Assembly: GCA_022316685.1 (NCBI GenBank)
Contig: JAKJHU010001076.1
Location: forward strand, 30,301 to 94,300
Source: Progne subis subis
Taxonomy: Eukaryota > Chordata > Aves > Passeriformes > Hirundinidae
Length of the DNA: 64,000 nt
Direction of reading: 5' to 3'
Part shown: positions 1 through 10,740 of the stretch, one piece after another
Numbering within the stretch: position 1 is the first letter of the stretch
Layout: each line of letters opens with the position of its first letter
Made by a program: the position numbers and the translations under genes
Notes under the pieces: model-generated
The model's database searches: none
Told to the model about the DNA's origin: nothing
The model's input: only the letters and a program-made list of their open reading frames with translations

Positions 1-41
1 TTGGGGACAGAAACCTCTGGAGACGCCAATTTTCCCGCACA
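1..41 (+). repeat. 3' end of an ERV-B family LTR (unit 1, truncated by window edge)
   Basis: These bases match the last part of the ERV-B 3' LTR at 38,572-38,612, ending in CGCACA just before the GC-rich promoter. Most of the element lies left of the window. It shows that unit 1, like the other three units, has an antisense ERV-B directly next to its promoter. Confidence 0.7.
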
Positions 42-640
42 CTCCCGGGGACAGGGCAGCCACCTCCGTGCTCCCCACAGGAAGCGGGACGAGGCAGCGC
101 TGCTCCGGCACCGGCTCCTGCCCAGGCCCCAGCGGCAAGGAGACCGCGGGCAGCCGCTCCCGCAGCGCCCTCAGGCCACGGGCAACACGGGGCGGACACG
201 GCACAAGGAACCCGCCACAGCCCCCGGACGCGCCCTCGGCCCGCAGCCAGCCCCGAGCCCCGGCACAACCCAGCGCGGCTCCCACCTGCGCTGGGGCCGC
301 CTCCGAGCTCCGCCGCCGCCTCCCCGGGCTCCGGCCGCTGCCGCCGCTCCCGGGCCCGCACAGACGCTCCGCCAATGGCGGCTCTGCTGCGCCAGGGGCG
401 CCCGGGGAGGGGGCGGCCCCGGGGCCGGGCTTGGCCCCGCTCTGCCCAATCAGCGCGCCACAACCACGAGTGACGGCACCATCGCCCAATCGCAGCCAGC
501 GGCGGGCTGTGCACACGGCCCAGCCTCGGCCCGCGCTCTCCGCGCCCCCCGGGCTGTGTGAGGGGAAAGGCGGAGATGAGCAACAGCCCTGGCACGGGCC
601 CGGGCCCGAGGCGGCGTTCAGCTGAAAACACAAACAAAGT
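42..640 (-). promoter_or_regulatory. CpG-island promoter and untranslated exon 1 of ZNF unit 1
   Basis: This very GC- and CpG-rich block is nearly identical to 38,613-39,210 and, in reverse, to 10,830-11,413 and 49,549-50,132. CCAAT boxes occur at about 373, 449 and 486. On the minus strand a CAG|GTGGGA splice donor lies at 284-288, so a short non-coding exon 1 would span roughly 286-370. The gene body would run leftwards out of the window. Long open frames here on both strands come from the high GC content and are not read as proteins. Assignment as the ZNF promoter is by analogy with units 2 and 3, where exon 2 is visible. Confidence 0.65.
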
Positions 641-848
641 TCTCCGCAGCTCCCGGCCCGCCTTTCCCAGCCCTGCGTGTTCGCTGCCACCGGCTCAGAG
701 GAAAGCAGTCAGTTCTCCTGCCCCTAATTAGGAGCAGCAGTGCAATGGCTTTGATTGCCCCCAGAAAGGGAAAACCCCCAACGCCCTTCGGCTGAGTGGA
801 GTGACTCATTAAAGAAATATGGGTATTGATCTAGTATCGATACCTAAC
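641..848. other. Promoter 1 flank up to the ERV-A junction
   Basis: Bases up to about 807 match the flank of promoter 3 (39,200-39,375). Similarity to that flank then stops abruptly at GAGTGGAG, and about 40 AT-rich bases follow before the ERV-A LTR. The same junction occurs at promoter 4 (49,326-49,380). Confidence 0.5.
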
Positions 849-1473
849 TGTGACGGACAAAAACTCTCTAACAGGTTCAAGTTAGAAAGTGTATGTTTAT
901 TACGGCTGGGCTGCACTCGGGATATCTCCCTAATACCCGCTGCAAAATTTACAGGTAATTACAAAGCCTTTTATTTACAAAAGTGTTGAATACCTAAAAT
1001 ACAAATCCATATTCCATACCCTTGTCACCTCCTATTCCTCGCTTCATAAGTTAATTGGCAAAAAGGCTATTAGGCATGTGTAGTTTGTTTCCTAAATGAG
1101 TCGGGGCTCTATTCTGGAGAGGGGTCACTAAAAATGAGGAAGTAAGATGAGTCTTTCTCGTTCTGACCTTTCTACTTTTTCAATGCATTCGTGACAAATG
1201 AATCCTTGGTAGAACTTATAGTTTCCTGTGTTCAACGGTTCTTTTAAGCAGGAAATCTGCAGCTCTCTTATGTCCTATTTACCACATTTTGGTTTTTGTT
1301 ACAAGCACAGCTACATAAACATAAAACTGACAAGCAGTGAGTTACTAAATCCGGGATAGCTTATCTAAGATCCGGCCTCTGTTAACTGCAAACAAAGCTT
1401 ACCTATCTACTTCAGCTAATTCAGCAACTATTAATCCTTAAAGAATCCTTAATTCTTTAAAATTAATGTCTCA
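849..1473 (-). repeat. ERV-A 3' LTR (left arm)
   Basis: About 625 bp. On the minus strand it begins TGAGACATTAA and ends CCGTCACA. An AATAAA-type signal lies before the final ~130 bases. It matches 48,694-49,325 closely, and only its first ~270 bp match the 5' LTR fragment at 9,186-9,455. Confidence 0.8.
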
Positions 1474-3400
1474 TTCCCCACTTCTTTGAAATGAGTAAAT
1501 TCCTTTACTCAGTATACAGAGTCTCCTTCATCTATCTAAGCCGTACAGCTAGTGTCTCTCAAGACCAAGCCATACGCCTTTGACAGTGATGTTAAAGCTG
1601 CCACTATCGCAGCATCTTCCAATTCTAAACAAGTATTACAACAGATAACACTTAACTTATGTTGATTCAAATAAGCACCACAACTATAGGGTGGATTAAG
1701 GCATTCAGTATACTGGTTGCTGTCGGTGACCACTTGAAAAAGCACATCCCACTAATGATGAGACAAATGTTCCTTAAGCTTTTTAAAAACCCCTTTGATG
1801 GTGTCTGTATCATGGTGTATCGTAATTAATCTCTTTTCTCTCTATCTCTAATTTCTTTTAAGATTTAGGTTGGCCTTTATATATTGATGTGATATTACAG
1901 GTGCCCTGATAGGAAAAACCACATTCTTTAATTCTAACAAAATTGCGAACACAAATTGAATTGAGTCTCATCTCCAATTTGGTTGTCTCTCTTTATGGCG
2001 GGGCATGCTGTCCTAAGGCAGACACAGCCTTGTCCTATATACACAAGTGAAGTTGTCTGCCTGAATGTGTTTCAAAGCGGCAAATGCTTTGGTCTGTGTC
2101 TAAACATGTGTCTTTATCACTTTCTATCACATATGTACCTTCATTGTTTCTTTATAGAACAGGGCTCTAGGTTAATGGTTTGCCACTTTCCTCCAATTTC
2201 TCATGCCCATATTCTGTGTTTAGGAGACAATACAGTCCCTTCATGGTTTAATCCTAGGGGAATCCTGGGTGAATTAAGTTTCCTGACACATATTACTTTA
2301 CTAGTTACAGGGTTATAGGTGAAATTGACTAAAGTCCACTAAGACTGAAGTTCTCTTTCTATATTAGAGGCATTGTCCCAGACAATTTTGCAGATTTCAG
2401 CAGGGAATGTTCCTTTTCTAATTCCCTTGATAACTGCAGCAGCTACTGATGGCATCTACAGTTGTGCTTGAGTACACTCTAGAGCCAGCGAGATGTTTTC
2501 ACTAGCTGTGCCTAGCACATTAATTATTACTTCATGATCTCGCTCTTCTGTGTTTTCTCATTCTGGTAACACTTCTAGTCCAGTTCTTAGCAACTTAGCC
2601 AGATCCCTCTTATTCTTAAAATTGGGAGGCATACTTTTTGAAGTCAAGTGGTCTAGTCTATAAAGGAGTTCCTGAGAAATGGGGCACATTCTGGCCTAAT
2701 GTGAGAAGCATTTACTTGTACTCCTATTTTTACTTGTTTTAAAGACTTCTTCTGATCCAGCTTCTGAACTCCTGTCTTCTTAATAGCTTATGGCTTAATT
2801 TTGGTAACTACAGGAGTTATTTGTTCCTCTACTTCTGGAATAGCTGGCACCTTGGTGATCACAGCCTTTCTTGGCACTGGTGGAGTAATTTTGGTCTGGT
2901 TCTTATGGAACTCAGTACATCCCTGAGTGATGTTAAAGTCAATGTCAGAGCCCCTTATCGCACACCCCTCTATTTTGAGTCTAAACTCCAGACATTTACT
3001 CAAGCATTTATCTCAGCATTCAGGATCTGGATCTGGAGGAGTTTCATGGGTGGATGGTAAGCCTCATGGAACCCATTCTGTACAAATACATACTTACATC
3101 CTCAAACATCTCTTCTTTCCTACAAGTTTGCATTTGTGACTTTTAGTATCTTGTTTAAAGCCTTACGAGAGTAAGGATCATAAGCTCTTCCTTGGTACCA
3201 GTGTATCTCGGTCACATTATACCTACGTGGTATTGCATTAACTCTTGTTATGGTTCAGGTAATTACTACAATAGTTACAACTTTCTACATAATGTCCATA
3301 ATAACTATTAGTCCATTCATTTGTTGTTCTGAGTGCACTTCAGCTTCAGTTCGTTATCGCCTGGTGTGACTTTCTAACTTCCTTCTGGGGCTTTCTTCAC
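1474..3400 (-). pseudogene. ERV-A env remnant, left copy
   Basis: This lies between integrase and the 3' LTR, where env belongs. Minus-strand frames are short and full of stops; the longest clean piece is 2,788-3,003. Assignment rests mainly on position and on the matching stretch at 46,860-48,650. It is too decayed to define surface and transmembrane subunits with confidence. Confidence 0.45.
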
Positions 3401-4090
3401 TCAGGAGTGATGGATCCAGGCCTTCTGTTCTTTGATCTTGATTGCAGTGAAGGCAGTGAGGAGCACCTGGAATGGTCCTTCCCACTGTGGTTCCAAGGTC
3501 TTTTCTGCAAAAGCCTTAACATACAGCTAATCCCCAGGTTGTACAATTATGTACTGGCCCATCTAGTTCTCTGCTTTGAGTTCCAGCCCCATATTTCTCA
3601 ATTTCTCTAAGTTGTTTATTTAGGGCCACCATATATCGAAATAAAGTGTGGTCCCCTGTCTGAGGATATGGTGGCTGGAACTCCAAATCATGGTATTATC
3701 TCTTGCAACAGCGCTTTGGTCACCTCTCGGGCCTCAGCTGTCCTGGCAGGAAAGGCTTCTGGCCATCCTGAAAAGGTATCAGTTAACACCAATAGGTAAC
3801 GATACCCTCCCTTCCTGGGCAGTCCTGTAAAATCAATTTGCCATTGTTGCCCAGGTCCACAACCTTTCCCAATTTGTCCCACTTCAGGCTTTGGGGTATT
3901 TTTAGGGTTAGTTCAGGAGGCAAAGACTACACTGATGAGTTACTTGTATCACTGTGCCCTGCAATTTCCTGGCCATGATTCTTTCTTTCAAATGGTTATA
4001 CAGGGCATCTATTCCCCAGTGTGTTTTCTCATGTTCCTTCTGTACTAATGACCACAACAAATAGGAGGGTACTACAAGTTTCCCTTCTTC
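3401..4090 (-). pseudogene. ERV-A integrase remnant, left copy
   Basis: Frame 3,688-3,882 has the gammaretroviral integrase core pattern: WQIDFTGL (first catalytic Asp), a DTFSGWPEAFP stretch, then after a stop an SSDRGPHF stretch (second Asp). The C-terminal segment near 3,400-3,480 resembles the WEGPFQVLLT / AWIHHS part of the gamma C-terminal domain. Stops break the gene. The left copy is uninterrupted where the right copy holds a microsatellite (46,227-46,399). Confidence 0.75.
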
Positions 4091-4800
4091 TGTTACAGCT
4101 CATCCCTCCTGGGTATAACTTGCCTTTTTGGCTTCAATAGAAACTTTTCCATCTGGAATCAATGCTGCCTCAACAGCCTTATCGGGTACTTCACCTTTTG
4201 CTGCTTCTTTTGCCTCTCTGTCCACCAGCACATTCCCTTCTTCCAGTTCAGAGCTCACTTTTTGGTGTGCCTTTATGTGCATTATGGCTACTCTCTCAGG
4301 TAGCTGTACGGCATCTAATAGCCTCAGTATCTCTTGTGCGTGTTTAATACTCTTGCCTTGTGAATTCAGCAGTGCTCTTTCCTTCCAGATGGCTCCGTGA
4401 GCATGAACCACCCCGAATGCAGACCTTGAGTCCCTGTAGATGTTAATGGTCCAGACTCTATCACCTCCTTGCTTGTGGTAACTGCGTACCCAGCATGTCT
4501 TCTTCCACTGATGACATAGCTGCTTCCATCAGCAAACAGGTCTCAGCATCCTCAAGCGGGGTGTCCTTCAGATCCTGGCGGCTGGAGTAGGTGGCTTCAA
4601 TGGTCTCCAGGCACTCATGGATCACTGGTTCTCCCGTACTCCCGCTGAGGAAGGAAGCTGGGTTCACAATGTTAGCTACCACAATTTCAACATCATCTTG
4701 TTCAGAAACCTCTGTGGGGAGAGCCAATGTCCCCCTTTTGCCTCAAGGACTGCAGACATCGTGTGAGATACTAGCACAGTCATCTTCTGGCCTAGGGTGA
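4091..4800 (-). pseudogene. ERV-A RNase H remnant, left copy
   Basis: Frame 4,100-4,411 carries the C-terminal half of a gamma RNase H domain (IKAHQK and LVDREAKEAA motifs). Frame 4,461-4,727 carries the N-terminal part. The FADGSS catalytic-Asp motif lies in a different frame from its surroundings, so at least one frameshift separates the halves. The same arrangement occurs at 45,289-45,916. Confidence 0.75.
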
Positions 4801-5568
4801 ATTTGTGTGCCTCTTGGATGTTTATTGCTACTGCTGCAACTGCTCTGAGGCACCTTGGCCATCCTTTAGCTGCTGTGTCCAGTTGTTTGGAAAGACTAGG
4901 TCACTGCCCTCTGGTACGGGCCTAAGTTCTGTGCTAATATTCCCAAGGCAATCCCTTGCTTCCTTGTGGGAAAACAGGAAAAATGGATTACTCACATCTG
5001 GAAGTCCTAGGGCTGGAGCTGACATAAGGGCTTTCTTTAGTTGGTCAAAGGCTCGAGTTGCTTCTTTTGTCCACTGAAGATCTCTGCTCCCTTCCATGAT
5101 CAAGTCATACAGAGGTTTAACAAGCAACCCATAGTTATAAATCCACAGTCTGTACCACCCTGTCATGCCTAAAAGGTTCTTAGTTCTTTCACTGTCTGAG
5201 GTTTCAGGGTCTGGTATATTGCTTCCTTGCGATCCTGCCCCAAAGTCCTTTGTCCAGCACTCACTTCATAACCCAGGTAAATAACTGTTTGCCTCACTAT
5301 TTGGGCTTTCTTCTGGGATACTCGATACCCCTGCAGGCCTAGAAAGTTTAGGAGGCTTACCGTCCAGTCCACGCATGTCTCCTGGGTCCGGGTGGCTATT
5401 AAGAGATCATGCACATACTGGAGTAACTGTCCTTCTCCTGGTGGAGGTTCCCAGGACTCTAAATCCTTGGCAAGCTGCTCCCCAAATATAGTGGGGGAAT
5501 TCTTGTACCCCTGCGGTAAGACACCATGTGAGCTGAGTTTTTCTCTAGTTTTAGGGCTTTCCCCACTC
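4801..5568 (-). pseudogene. ERV-A reverse transcriptase, C-terminal part, left copy
   Basis: Frames 5,169-5,414 and 4,828-5,166 cover the palm, thumb and connection of a gamma-type RT. Landmarks are an LxxYKNSPTIF-like stretch, then the catalytic box, then FLGLQGYRVSQKKAQ and LGYEVS. The catalytic box at 5,406-5,417 reads YVHD, while the right copy keeps YVDD (44,601-44,612). The left copy therefore lost a catalytic aspartate. Confidence 0.8.
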
Positions 5569-5574
5569 CAATGC

Positions 5575-6085
5575 TGTAGAAATGTCTTCCTCCTGCTGCT
5601 GAGGACTCCAGGACGGTGTAGATGGATGTAGACGAGAGATCTCTGAAGCTGGGTTTTAGAAGAAGAAGTTTATTGTATGGGACATGAGGCCTTGCTCGGA
5701 GCCGCCAGGCGCAGCTGTAGCATGGCCTTGGAAGGTGGGGGAAGCGAGAGATAAGGGAATTCCAAGAGAGGAGCAAAGGAGAAGAAAACAAAGAGACAAG
5801 AGGCAGAAGAAGGAGGGAGGCCCACTCTCGCAGCCCCCTGATGAGGGGTCTCGAGGTGGGCTGTAACAGGCTTGTGCCAATGGGGTTACAGATACTTGAT
5901 ACTTCAGGGGGGGTTACATGTGTGGGATGAATCATACATTGGGGGTTGTTTTTGCAGGCATCTAGTAGCTAGGACATCTCAAACATCAAAACTTACTTTC
6001 AATTCTATCTCAGTTACAGGTTTCACATTCTCAGAATCTAAGCAATCATAATTTATAGGGCTTTCTGGCTTCATCCTTCCCAACA
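5575..6085 (-). mobile_element. Solo LTR nested in ERV-A RT, left copy
   Basis: A 511-bp insert splits the RT coding region. On the minus strand it starts TGTTGGGAAGG and ends TTTCTACA, with an AATAAA about 100 bases before the end, so it is a complete solo LTR in ERV-A orientation. Flanks are GCATTC and GCATTG, a 6-bp target-site duplication with one mismatch (6,086-6,091 and 5,569-5,574). The same insert and flanks are at 43,935-44,444, so it predates the arm duplication. Confidence 0.8.
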
Positions 6086-6091
6086 GAATGC

Positions 6092-6720
6092 AAAAATTTT
6101 CTGGCTGGCTTCATGGAGAGGGAGGCAAAAGAAAACATCCTTTAGATCTAGAACAGTAAACCAAGTTAGTTCAGGTGTTAAACAGGTTAACAAGGTGTAG
6201 GGATTGGCAACCACTGGATACAAGTCTTCAGTTACCTTGTTAACAGCCCTTCAATCTTGTACTAATCTGTATGACCCATCAGGTTTCTTTACTGGCAGAA
6301 TAGGAGTATTAAAATCAGATTGACACTCTCTCAGTAGTCCTAGCTGCAGAAAGTTCTCAATAATTGGGCTAACCCCTTCTATATCTTCTTTCTTTAGGGG
6401 GTATTGTTTAACCCTTACTGGCTGTCCTCCCTCTTTAAGCCTGATTTGCACTGGGAGTGCATTCTTTGCTCTTCCTGGTATATTGGAGGCCCATACTCCT
6501 GGAAATACTTGATCCATTATTTTCCTAAAATTTTCCTTTTCACTTGCCACTTCAATTTCTTTGGTTACTAGCATTAAGCTTAACAGTTCTACATATTGTT
6601 GATCCTTTACCTCCAAACTCATTTCCCCATTTTTGAATATTATTCTTGCTTCCAGCTGCTCTAGCAAATCTCTGCCCAAAAGTGCAGCTGGAGCATTGGC
6701 ATGTATAAAAATCGATGGAC
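6092..6720 (-). pseudogene. ERV-A reverse transcriptase, N-terminal part, left copy
   Basis: Frame 6,251-6,679 begins in the protease-RT linker (GRDLLEQL) and continues through KQYPLKKE and TPILPVKKPDGSYRLVQD, standard landmarks of the gamma RT fingers domain. It ends at a stop just after RLVQD; recognisable RT continues beyond the stop to the solo LTR. Confidence 0.8.
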
Positions 6721-6990
6721 GCCCTACTGTTTACTTAATTTATACTTCAATGGTTTGCAAAAATAAGCTCTTTCAGATTGGTCAGTTGCCCCTTTTACCA
6801 TAACATAGTCATTGGTTACAGGTATTAGGGCCTTATTCAACACGGAAAATGTTGTTCCTGTGTCTATCAAAAATTTTACTTCTTTTTCTTTGTTCCCCAG
6901 TTTGACTATAACCAGAGGGTCCCCTGGGGTAGGGCCCTCCGGTCCCCCTCAGTCCTCCTTTACATGAGCAACTACTTTTTCCTTTTTCTG
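6721..6990 (-). pseudogene. ERV-A protease remnant, left copy
   Basis: A minus-strand stretch at about 6,855-6,895 encodes LIDTGTTFSVL, the active-site loop of a retroviral aspartic protease. It lies between the zinc knuckle and RT. In-frame stops flank it. Confidence 0.7.
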
Positions 6991-7029
6991 ATCACCTTTT
7001 CTATGTTCATCACCCTTTCTTAATTCTGG

Positions 7030-7071
7030 GCACTGGTTTTTCCAGTGACCAAATTTCTTGCAAAATGCACA
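7030..7071 (-). pseudogene. ERV-A nucleocapsid CCHC zinc knuckle, left copy
   Basis: Translates as C-x2-C-x4-H-x4-C (CAFCKKFGHWKNQC), the single zinc knuckle typical of gammaretroviral nucleocapsid. It is followed by a basic Lys/Glu-rich stretch. The matching knuckle is at 42,949-42,990. Confidence 0.8.
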
Positions 7072-7309
7072 TTAATCTTTTCCTAGTCGAAGTGGTCCTT
7101 GTTTTGGTGGACCTTGCTCATGTTTTCTCTTTTCTCTTTTTTTACTACTGCTACTAATTTCTTTATCCCTTGTTTATATCCTTCTTTCTGGTTACTAAAA
7201 ACTTTTTATGCTTTATTTAGTAAAGTTTTTAAATTCCGGCTGTTTGGACCCCGGATCTTTTGGAGTTTCCACCTGATATCTCCTGTGGATTGTCCTAAAA
7301 ATAAATTTA

Positions 7310-7705
7310 TTAATTGCTGTGTTCCTTCACCAGATCCAGGATCCAGGGTGGTGTGTGTCGGCGCATTGCGTCTCGCAGGTGATCTAGAAATTCAGAAGGT
7401 GTTTGAGAGGGGCCCTGTTTGATAGCATATAACACTGACCAGTTTATGGCTTTGGGGATTGCTCTTTCTAGTCCTTTTAATATCAGTTCTTGGTATCTCT
7501 TGAACCGTCCTAACCCCTCATCATCATTAGGATCCCAGCCTGAGTCTTGAAAGGGAAATACATCTTTAACATCCTCCTGTGTTGTCCTACAATCATCCTC
7601 AGCCAGATCCCCAGCCACTTCCAAAACGAATTGCTCCTCAGTTTCTGTTAAGGCACCAAGTAGCAGTTGCAGATCTGCCCAATCAGGTGAATGCTGCTTA
7701 ATCAT
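7310..7705 (-). pseudogene. ERV-A gag capsid fragment, left copy
   Basis: A 131-residue frame resembling the C-terminal part of gammaretroviral capsid. It has WADLQLLLGAL, then FPFQDSGWDPND, then GRFKRYQELILKGLERA, then the major homology region IKQGPSQTPSEFLDHLRDA. It ends at a stop before the nucleocapsid. It differs from the right copy (42,315-42,710) at only a few residues. Confidence 0.8.
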
Positions 7706-8030
7706 ATCTCAGCACCAAAAATTTCTCGGCTCTTTCTGCCAGCTCTGGGCATAAGTTCTGGGCTCTCTGCTTTCTGCACACAATCAAAGCCTTTTCTTAG
7801 AGAGACCCAACTCCAAACACCAACCGTTTTAGGCTCGCAAAGAAAATAGCCAGGGGTCCCTCACGACCCCAAACACACTTCACCAGAAGTTTCAACAAGG
7901 TGTCGCCGAAAAATCCTACGGATCTCGGCCGGGACACCACACACAAATCCCTCCGTGAGAAGGAGGTGGGGGGTAACCCTGATCCCACGCTGCCTCTCCA
8001 CTCCTCTGTGCTTAGGGACTGCACCACCAG
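7706..8030 (-). pseudogene. Possible ERV-A gag N-terminal region, left copy
   Basis: Frame 7,797-8,027 lies where matrix would be expected and matches 41,992-42,318. I do not recognise a matrix signature in it. The left copy has a stop after 76 residues, while the right continues to about 108. Position suggests gag; the sequence does not prove it. Confidence 0.35.
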
Positions 8031-9185
8031 GACTTTAAAATATTACCACACACTCTAGCAACTGCAAGCCTCACAAACAAGCAAAACCATATTTTTTTAA
8101 CTAAAACCCTCACTCGCTGAAAAACCTTCTTAGGGTTTTACAGGGAGTTTAGAGACGCGGCCCGAGGCTGCAGAGCCTGGATTCCCCTGCGGTTACCGGG
8201 GAAACAAATCACCCCCTCCCAATTGCTGGGGCTGGCTGAGGTTTGAAACCGCCTTACGCCGCTCGCTCCTCTTTAGCTCAAAAAATAAGCAATTTTAACT
8301 TACACAAATGCTTTTTTCACCTAACAAAACGTCAGCAAAATGCTGTTGCCAAAAGCACACGCTGTTCAAGCTCACACACAGTCCAATTCCCCTGCAGCAC
8401 ACAATCTGGATACAAAACTACCACTTTAAATCCTTCCTCTCTCTCAAACAGAGGGATCCCTCCGCTGATCAGGCGGGGAATTCAAAAGGCTTTTACAACT
8501 TCAAGCTTGCAACACTCCTAAAAACGCTTACACGGGTTACTAACACACTCCAAAATCACACAAATCAAAACGCTTACAACACAAACTCTCACAGACCACG
8601 ATACATACGGTGCACCAATAATTCTTCCACACCTGAAGACACAAACACACAAATCCACGAGACCACAAAACACGGATCCGTTCCCACCACACACACCCGG
8701 TGTGCGCGGGGCCGCAATCGGGATTTTCCGCCACCCACAACGAGACCCTTCGCGTCCCAGCACGGGCTCGCCACTCGGATTATGGATTGTCAAGGTACCT
8801 TTAAACCACAAACTGAAACCGGAGCCACCACTGCTCCTAATACACAACAACAACACCGGTTCTTTCACTGCCGCCGCTGCCCCCTCACGGGACACGGACT
8901 ACCAAGGCACCTTTCAACTGCGAGCTGACACAACAAAACCCAGTCACCGCTGTCCCCACGACGGGACACGGATACCAAACCACTGACACCAGGCTCCGCA
9001 GAGCTGTCACAGCTGTTACAAACAAACCCAAGAGGCGTGTGTTGTGCACGAGACGTCTCTCAGTGTCTTACCAACCGCCTATACCAAGGTACCTCTTTTC
9101 AAGTATAAACACACCTTCTGTCCGTAGTTCCAGCAGGTTCTGGTCTTTCCCCGGGTGGTCAGCGGGACCGCAGGAGCCCTCTTCT
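8031..9185 (-). other. ERV-A leader region, left copy
   Basis: Untranslated-looking sequence between the truncated 5' LTR and gag, matching 40,837-41,990. It contains imperfect repeats built on GGTACCTTGG / GGTGCCTTGG followed by a GTCCGTGTCCCG-like segment. Several frames of 60-200 codons exist on both strands with no recognisable domain, and I do not call them genes. No clear tRNA primer site was found. Confidence 0.5.
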
Positions 9186-9455
9186 TATAGTTTCCTGTGT
9201 TGAATGGGTTCTTTAAGCAGGAAGTCTGCAGCTATCTTATATCTTATTTACCGTATTTTGGGTTTTCTTACAAGTACAGCTACATAAACATAAAGCTGAC
9301 AAGCAGTGAGTTACTAAATCCGGGACAGCTTATCTAAGATCTGGGCACTTTCTCTGTTAACTGCAAGCAAAGCTTATCCACCTACTTTAGCTATTTCAGC
9401 AACTATTATCTTAACTTTCCTAAAATCCCTAATTCTTCAAATTTAGTATCTCACA
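9186..9455 (-). repeat. ERV-A 5' LTR fragment (left arm)
   Basis: On the minus strand it starts TGTGAGATAC and matches the first ~270 bp (U3) of the 3' LTR. It then passes directly into leader sequence without the ~360 remaining LTR bases that carry the polyadenylation signal and U5. It differs from the right-arm 5' LTR at many positions where that copy instead equals the right 3' LTR. Confidence 0.7.
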
Positions 9456-9660
9456 CCCAGCAGCATTTGATATCGGGGGGCTTTGGGGATCCAGAATTTG
9501 GGATTTGGGATCATTTTAGCATTGGGGTTTGGGTATCCAGCAGCATTTGAGATCTGGAGTTTGGGATTTTTAGGATCCAGGATCTGGGATTTGAAAGCAT
9601 TTGGGTCATTCCTTGGGATCCAGCAGGACTTGGGATCATTTCAGGCCCCAGGGTCCCCGA
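9456..9660. repeat. Degenerate GGATC / TTTGGGAT short tandem repeats
   Basis: A run of imperfect units such as GGATCCAG, TTTGGGATTTGGGATC and CAGCAGCATTTGAGATC, also present in reverse at 40,380-40,570. It separates ERV-A from the GC-rich unit and has no coding potential of note. Confidence 0.6.
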
Positions 9661-9745
9661 ACCCCCCGATATCCCCAAAGGGCCCCTTTGTCTCCCCTCC
9701 AGCCGCTCCCATTGCTGGCCCCGCCCCTTTCCCCGCCCCATTTCC

Positions 9746-10232
9746 TCACCGCCAGGCCCCGCCCACTTTCGGCCTCTCCGCGCGCAGGTCGCGGTGAATC
9801 TGCTCCGGGCTGCGTGCGGGGACCTTGGGGACACGAGCGGCCACATGGTCCTGGCGTGGCGCGGTCACGGGAGCCGCCAGCTCGCCCAGGGTGGCCACCA
9901 CGGCCAGCAGCGCCTCCAGCAGCTGGGGAGGGAACAGGGGAGGTGGCGGGGACCTCGTGGCATCTTGTGGCCTCCTGGGGTGGCCCCTGTGCCCTCCCGG
10001 GATCCCTTTTGTCCCCTCCCTGGGGGGCGCAGCTGTCCCCTCTGCCGCCCCCCTGCCACCCCCCACTGTCCCCTCTGCCACCCTCGGTCCCCTCCACCCC
10101 TTTGTCACCTTCATCGTTCCTGTCATGCCCTCCTGTCCCTTTGGGAACCCCTGACCCATCCTGCCAACCCCGTGTCCTCCCTGTCCCCTCTCCCACCCCT
10201 CGCCGGGATTGTCGCACCTCTCGAGGCTCCAT
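9746..10232 (-). CDS. Possible small two-exon gene, unrecognised (left copy)
   Basis: On the minus strand an ATG at 10,232 in a good Kozak setting (AGCGGCCATGG) opens a 12-codon exon (10,232-10,197) followed by GG|GTGGGA. A pyrimidine-rich acceptor CCTCCCCAG precedes an exon at 9,922-9,746 of 58 codons ending in TGA. The join keeps phase 0 and gives about 70 residues. Exon 2 has a Leu/Ala/Val-rich helix (LLEALLAVVATLGELAAPV) followed by a basic stretch with SPEQIHRDLRAER. I do not recognise it. The right-arm copy has lost the acceptor AG. It could instead be one exon of a longer gene, or no gene at all. Confidence 0.3.
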
Positions 10233-10239
10233 GGCCGCT

Positions 10240-10740
10240 GGGGACATTCCGAGGGACAGGGGGGACACGCCCGGGTGACACTCGAGGAACGGGCGGGTCC
10301 GGGTGCGGCCCCTCAACCCCCGCCGGTCCGGCCCCCGCGCCCGCCGCTGTCACCGCCGGGGTCACAGCCAGGGGGGACAGGGGACAGGGCTGCTCCCTTC
10401 CCACGTTCCATCCCGGCTGCCGGAGCCTTGGAGCTGCCCTGGGGGCTCTGGGGCTGCCCCGGGGGCTGCGCCCCGAGCCGGGGCCCCTTCCCAGCGCTCC
10501 CAGTGTGCCCATCCAGCCTGGAGCAGCCAGCGAGGGCTTCAGCTGGGACGGCAGAGAGGCGCTGCTGGGGGGGGCACCTCACCAGGGTTTGGTTTGTTCT
10601 TCCCAACTTGGGGAAAAACGGATTTGGGAGTTTTCTACCAGAAATCTCCCCCCTCCTCCACTCAGCCGAAGGGCGTTGGGGGTTTCCCTTTTTGTGGACA
10701 ATCAAAGCCAGGCACTGCCGCTCCTAATTCGGGGTAGGAG
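10240..10740. other. GC-rich stretch between the small gene and promoter 2
   Basis: Matches 39,290-39,790 in reverse. Long frames on both strands are due to base composition and show no domain. It may be part of a shared bidirectional CpG island for the small gene (minus) and the ZNF unit (plus). Confidence 0.4.

Larger units (their letters stand above)
849..9455 (-). mobile_element. ERV-A, left-arm provirus (gammaretrovirus-like, degenerate)
   Basis: A provirus read on the minus strand. In order from high to low coordinates it has a truncated 5' LTR (9,455-9,186), leader, gag with a gamma-like capsid and one CCHC knuckle, protease, reverse transcriptase interrupted by a solo LTR, RNase H, integrase, an env remnant and a 3' LTR (1,473-849). 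Its partner at 40,571-49,325 is the same element in the other arm and is very similar. Stops and frameshifts occur in all genes. No target-site duplication is evident, since the flanking bases differ. Confidence 0.85.

Noticed and set aside
42..625. Long frames of ~180-230 codons in the promoter islands, both strands, repeated in all four copies
   Set aside because: CpG-island composition removes stops; there is no domain, and conserved splice and CCAAT signals give a better explanation.
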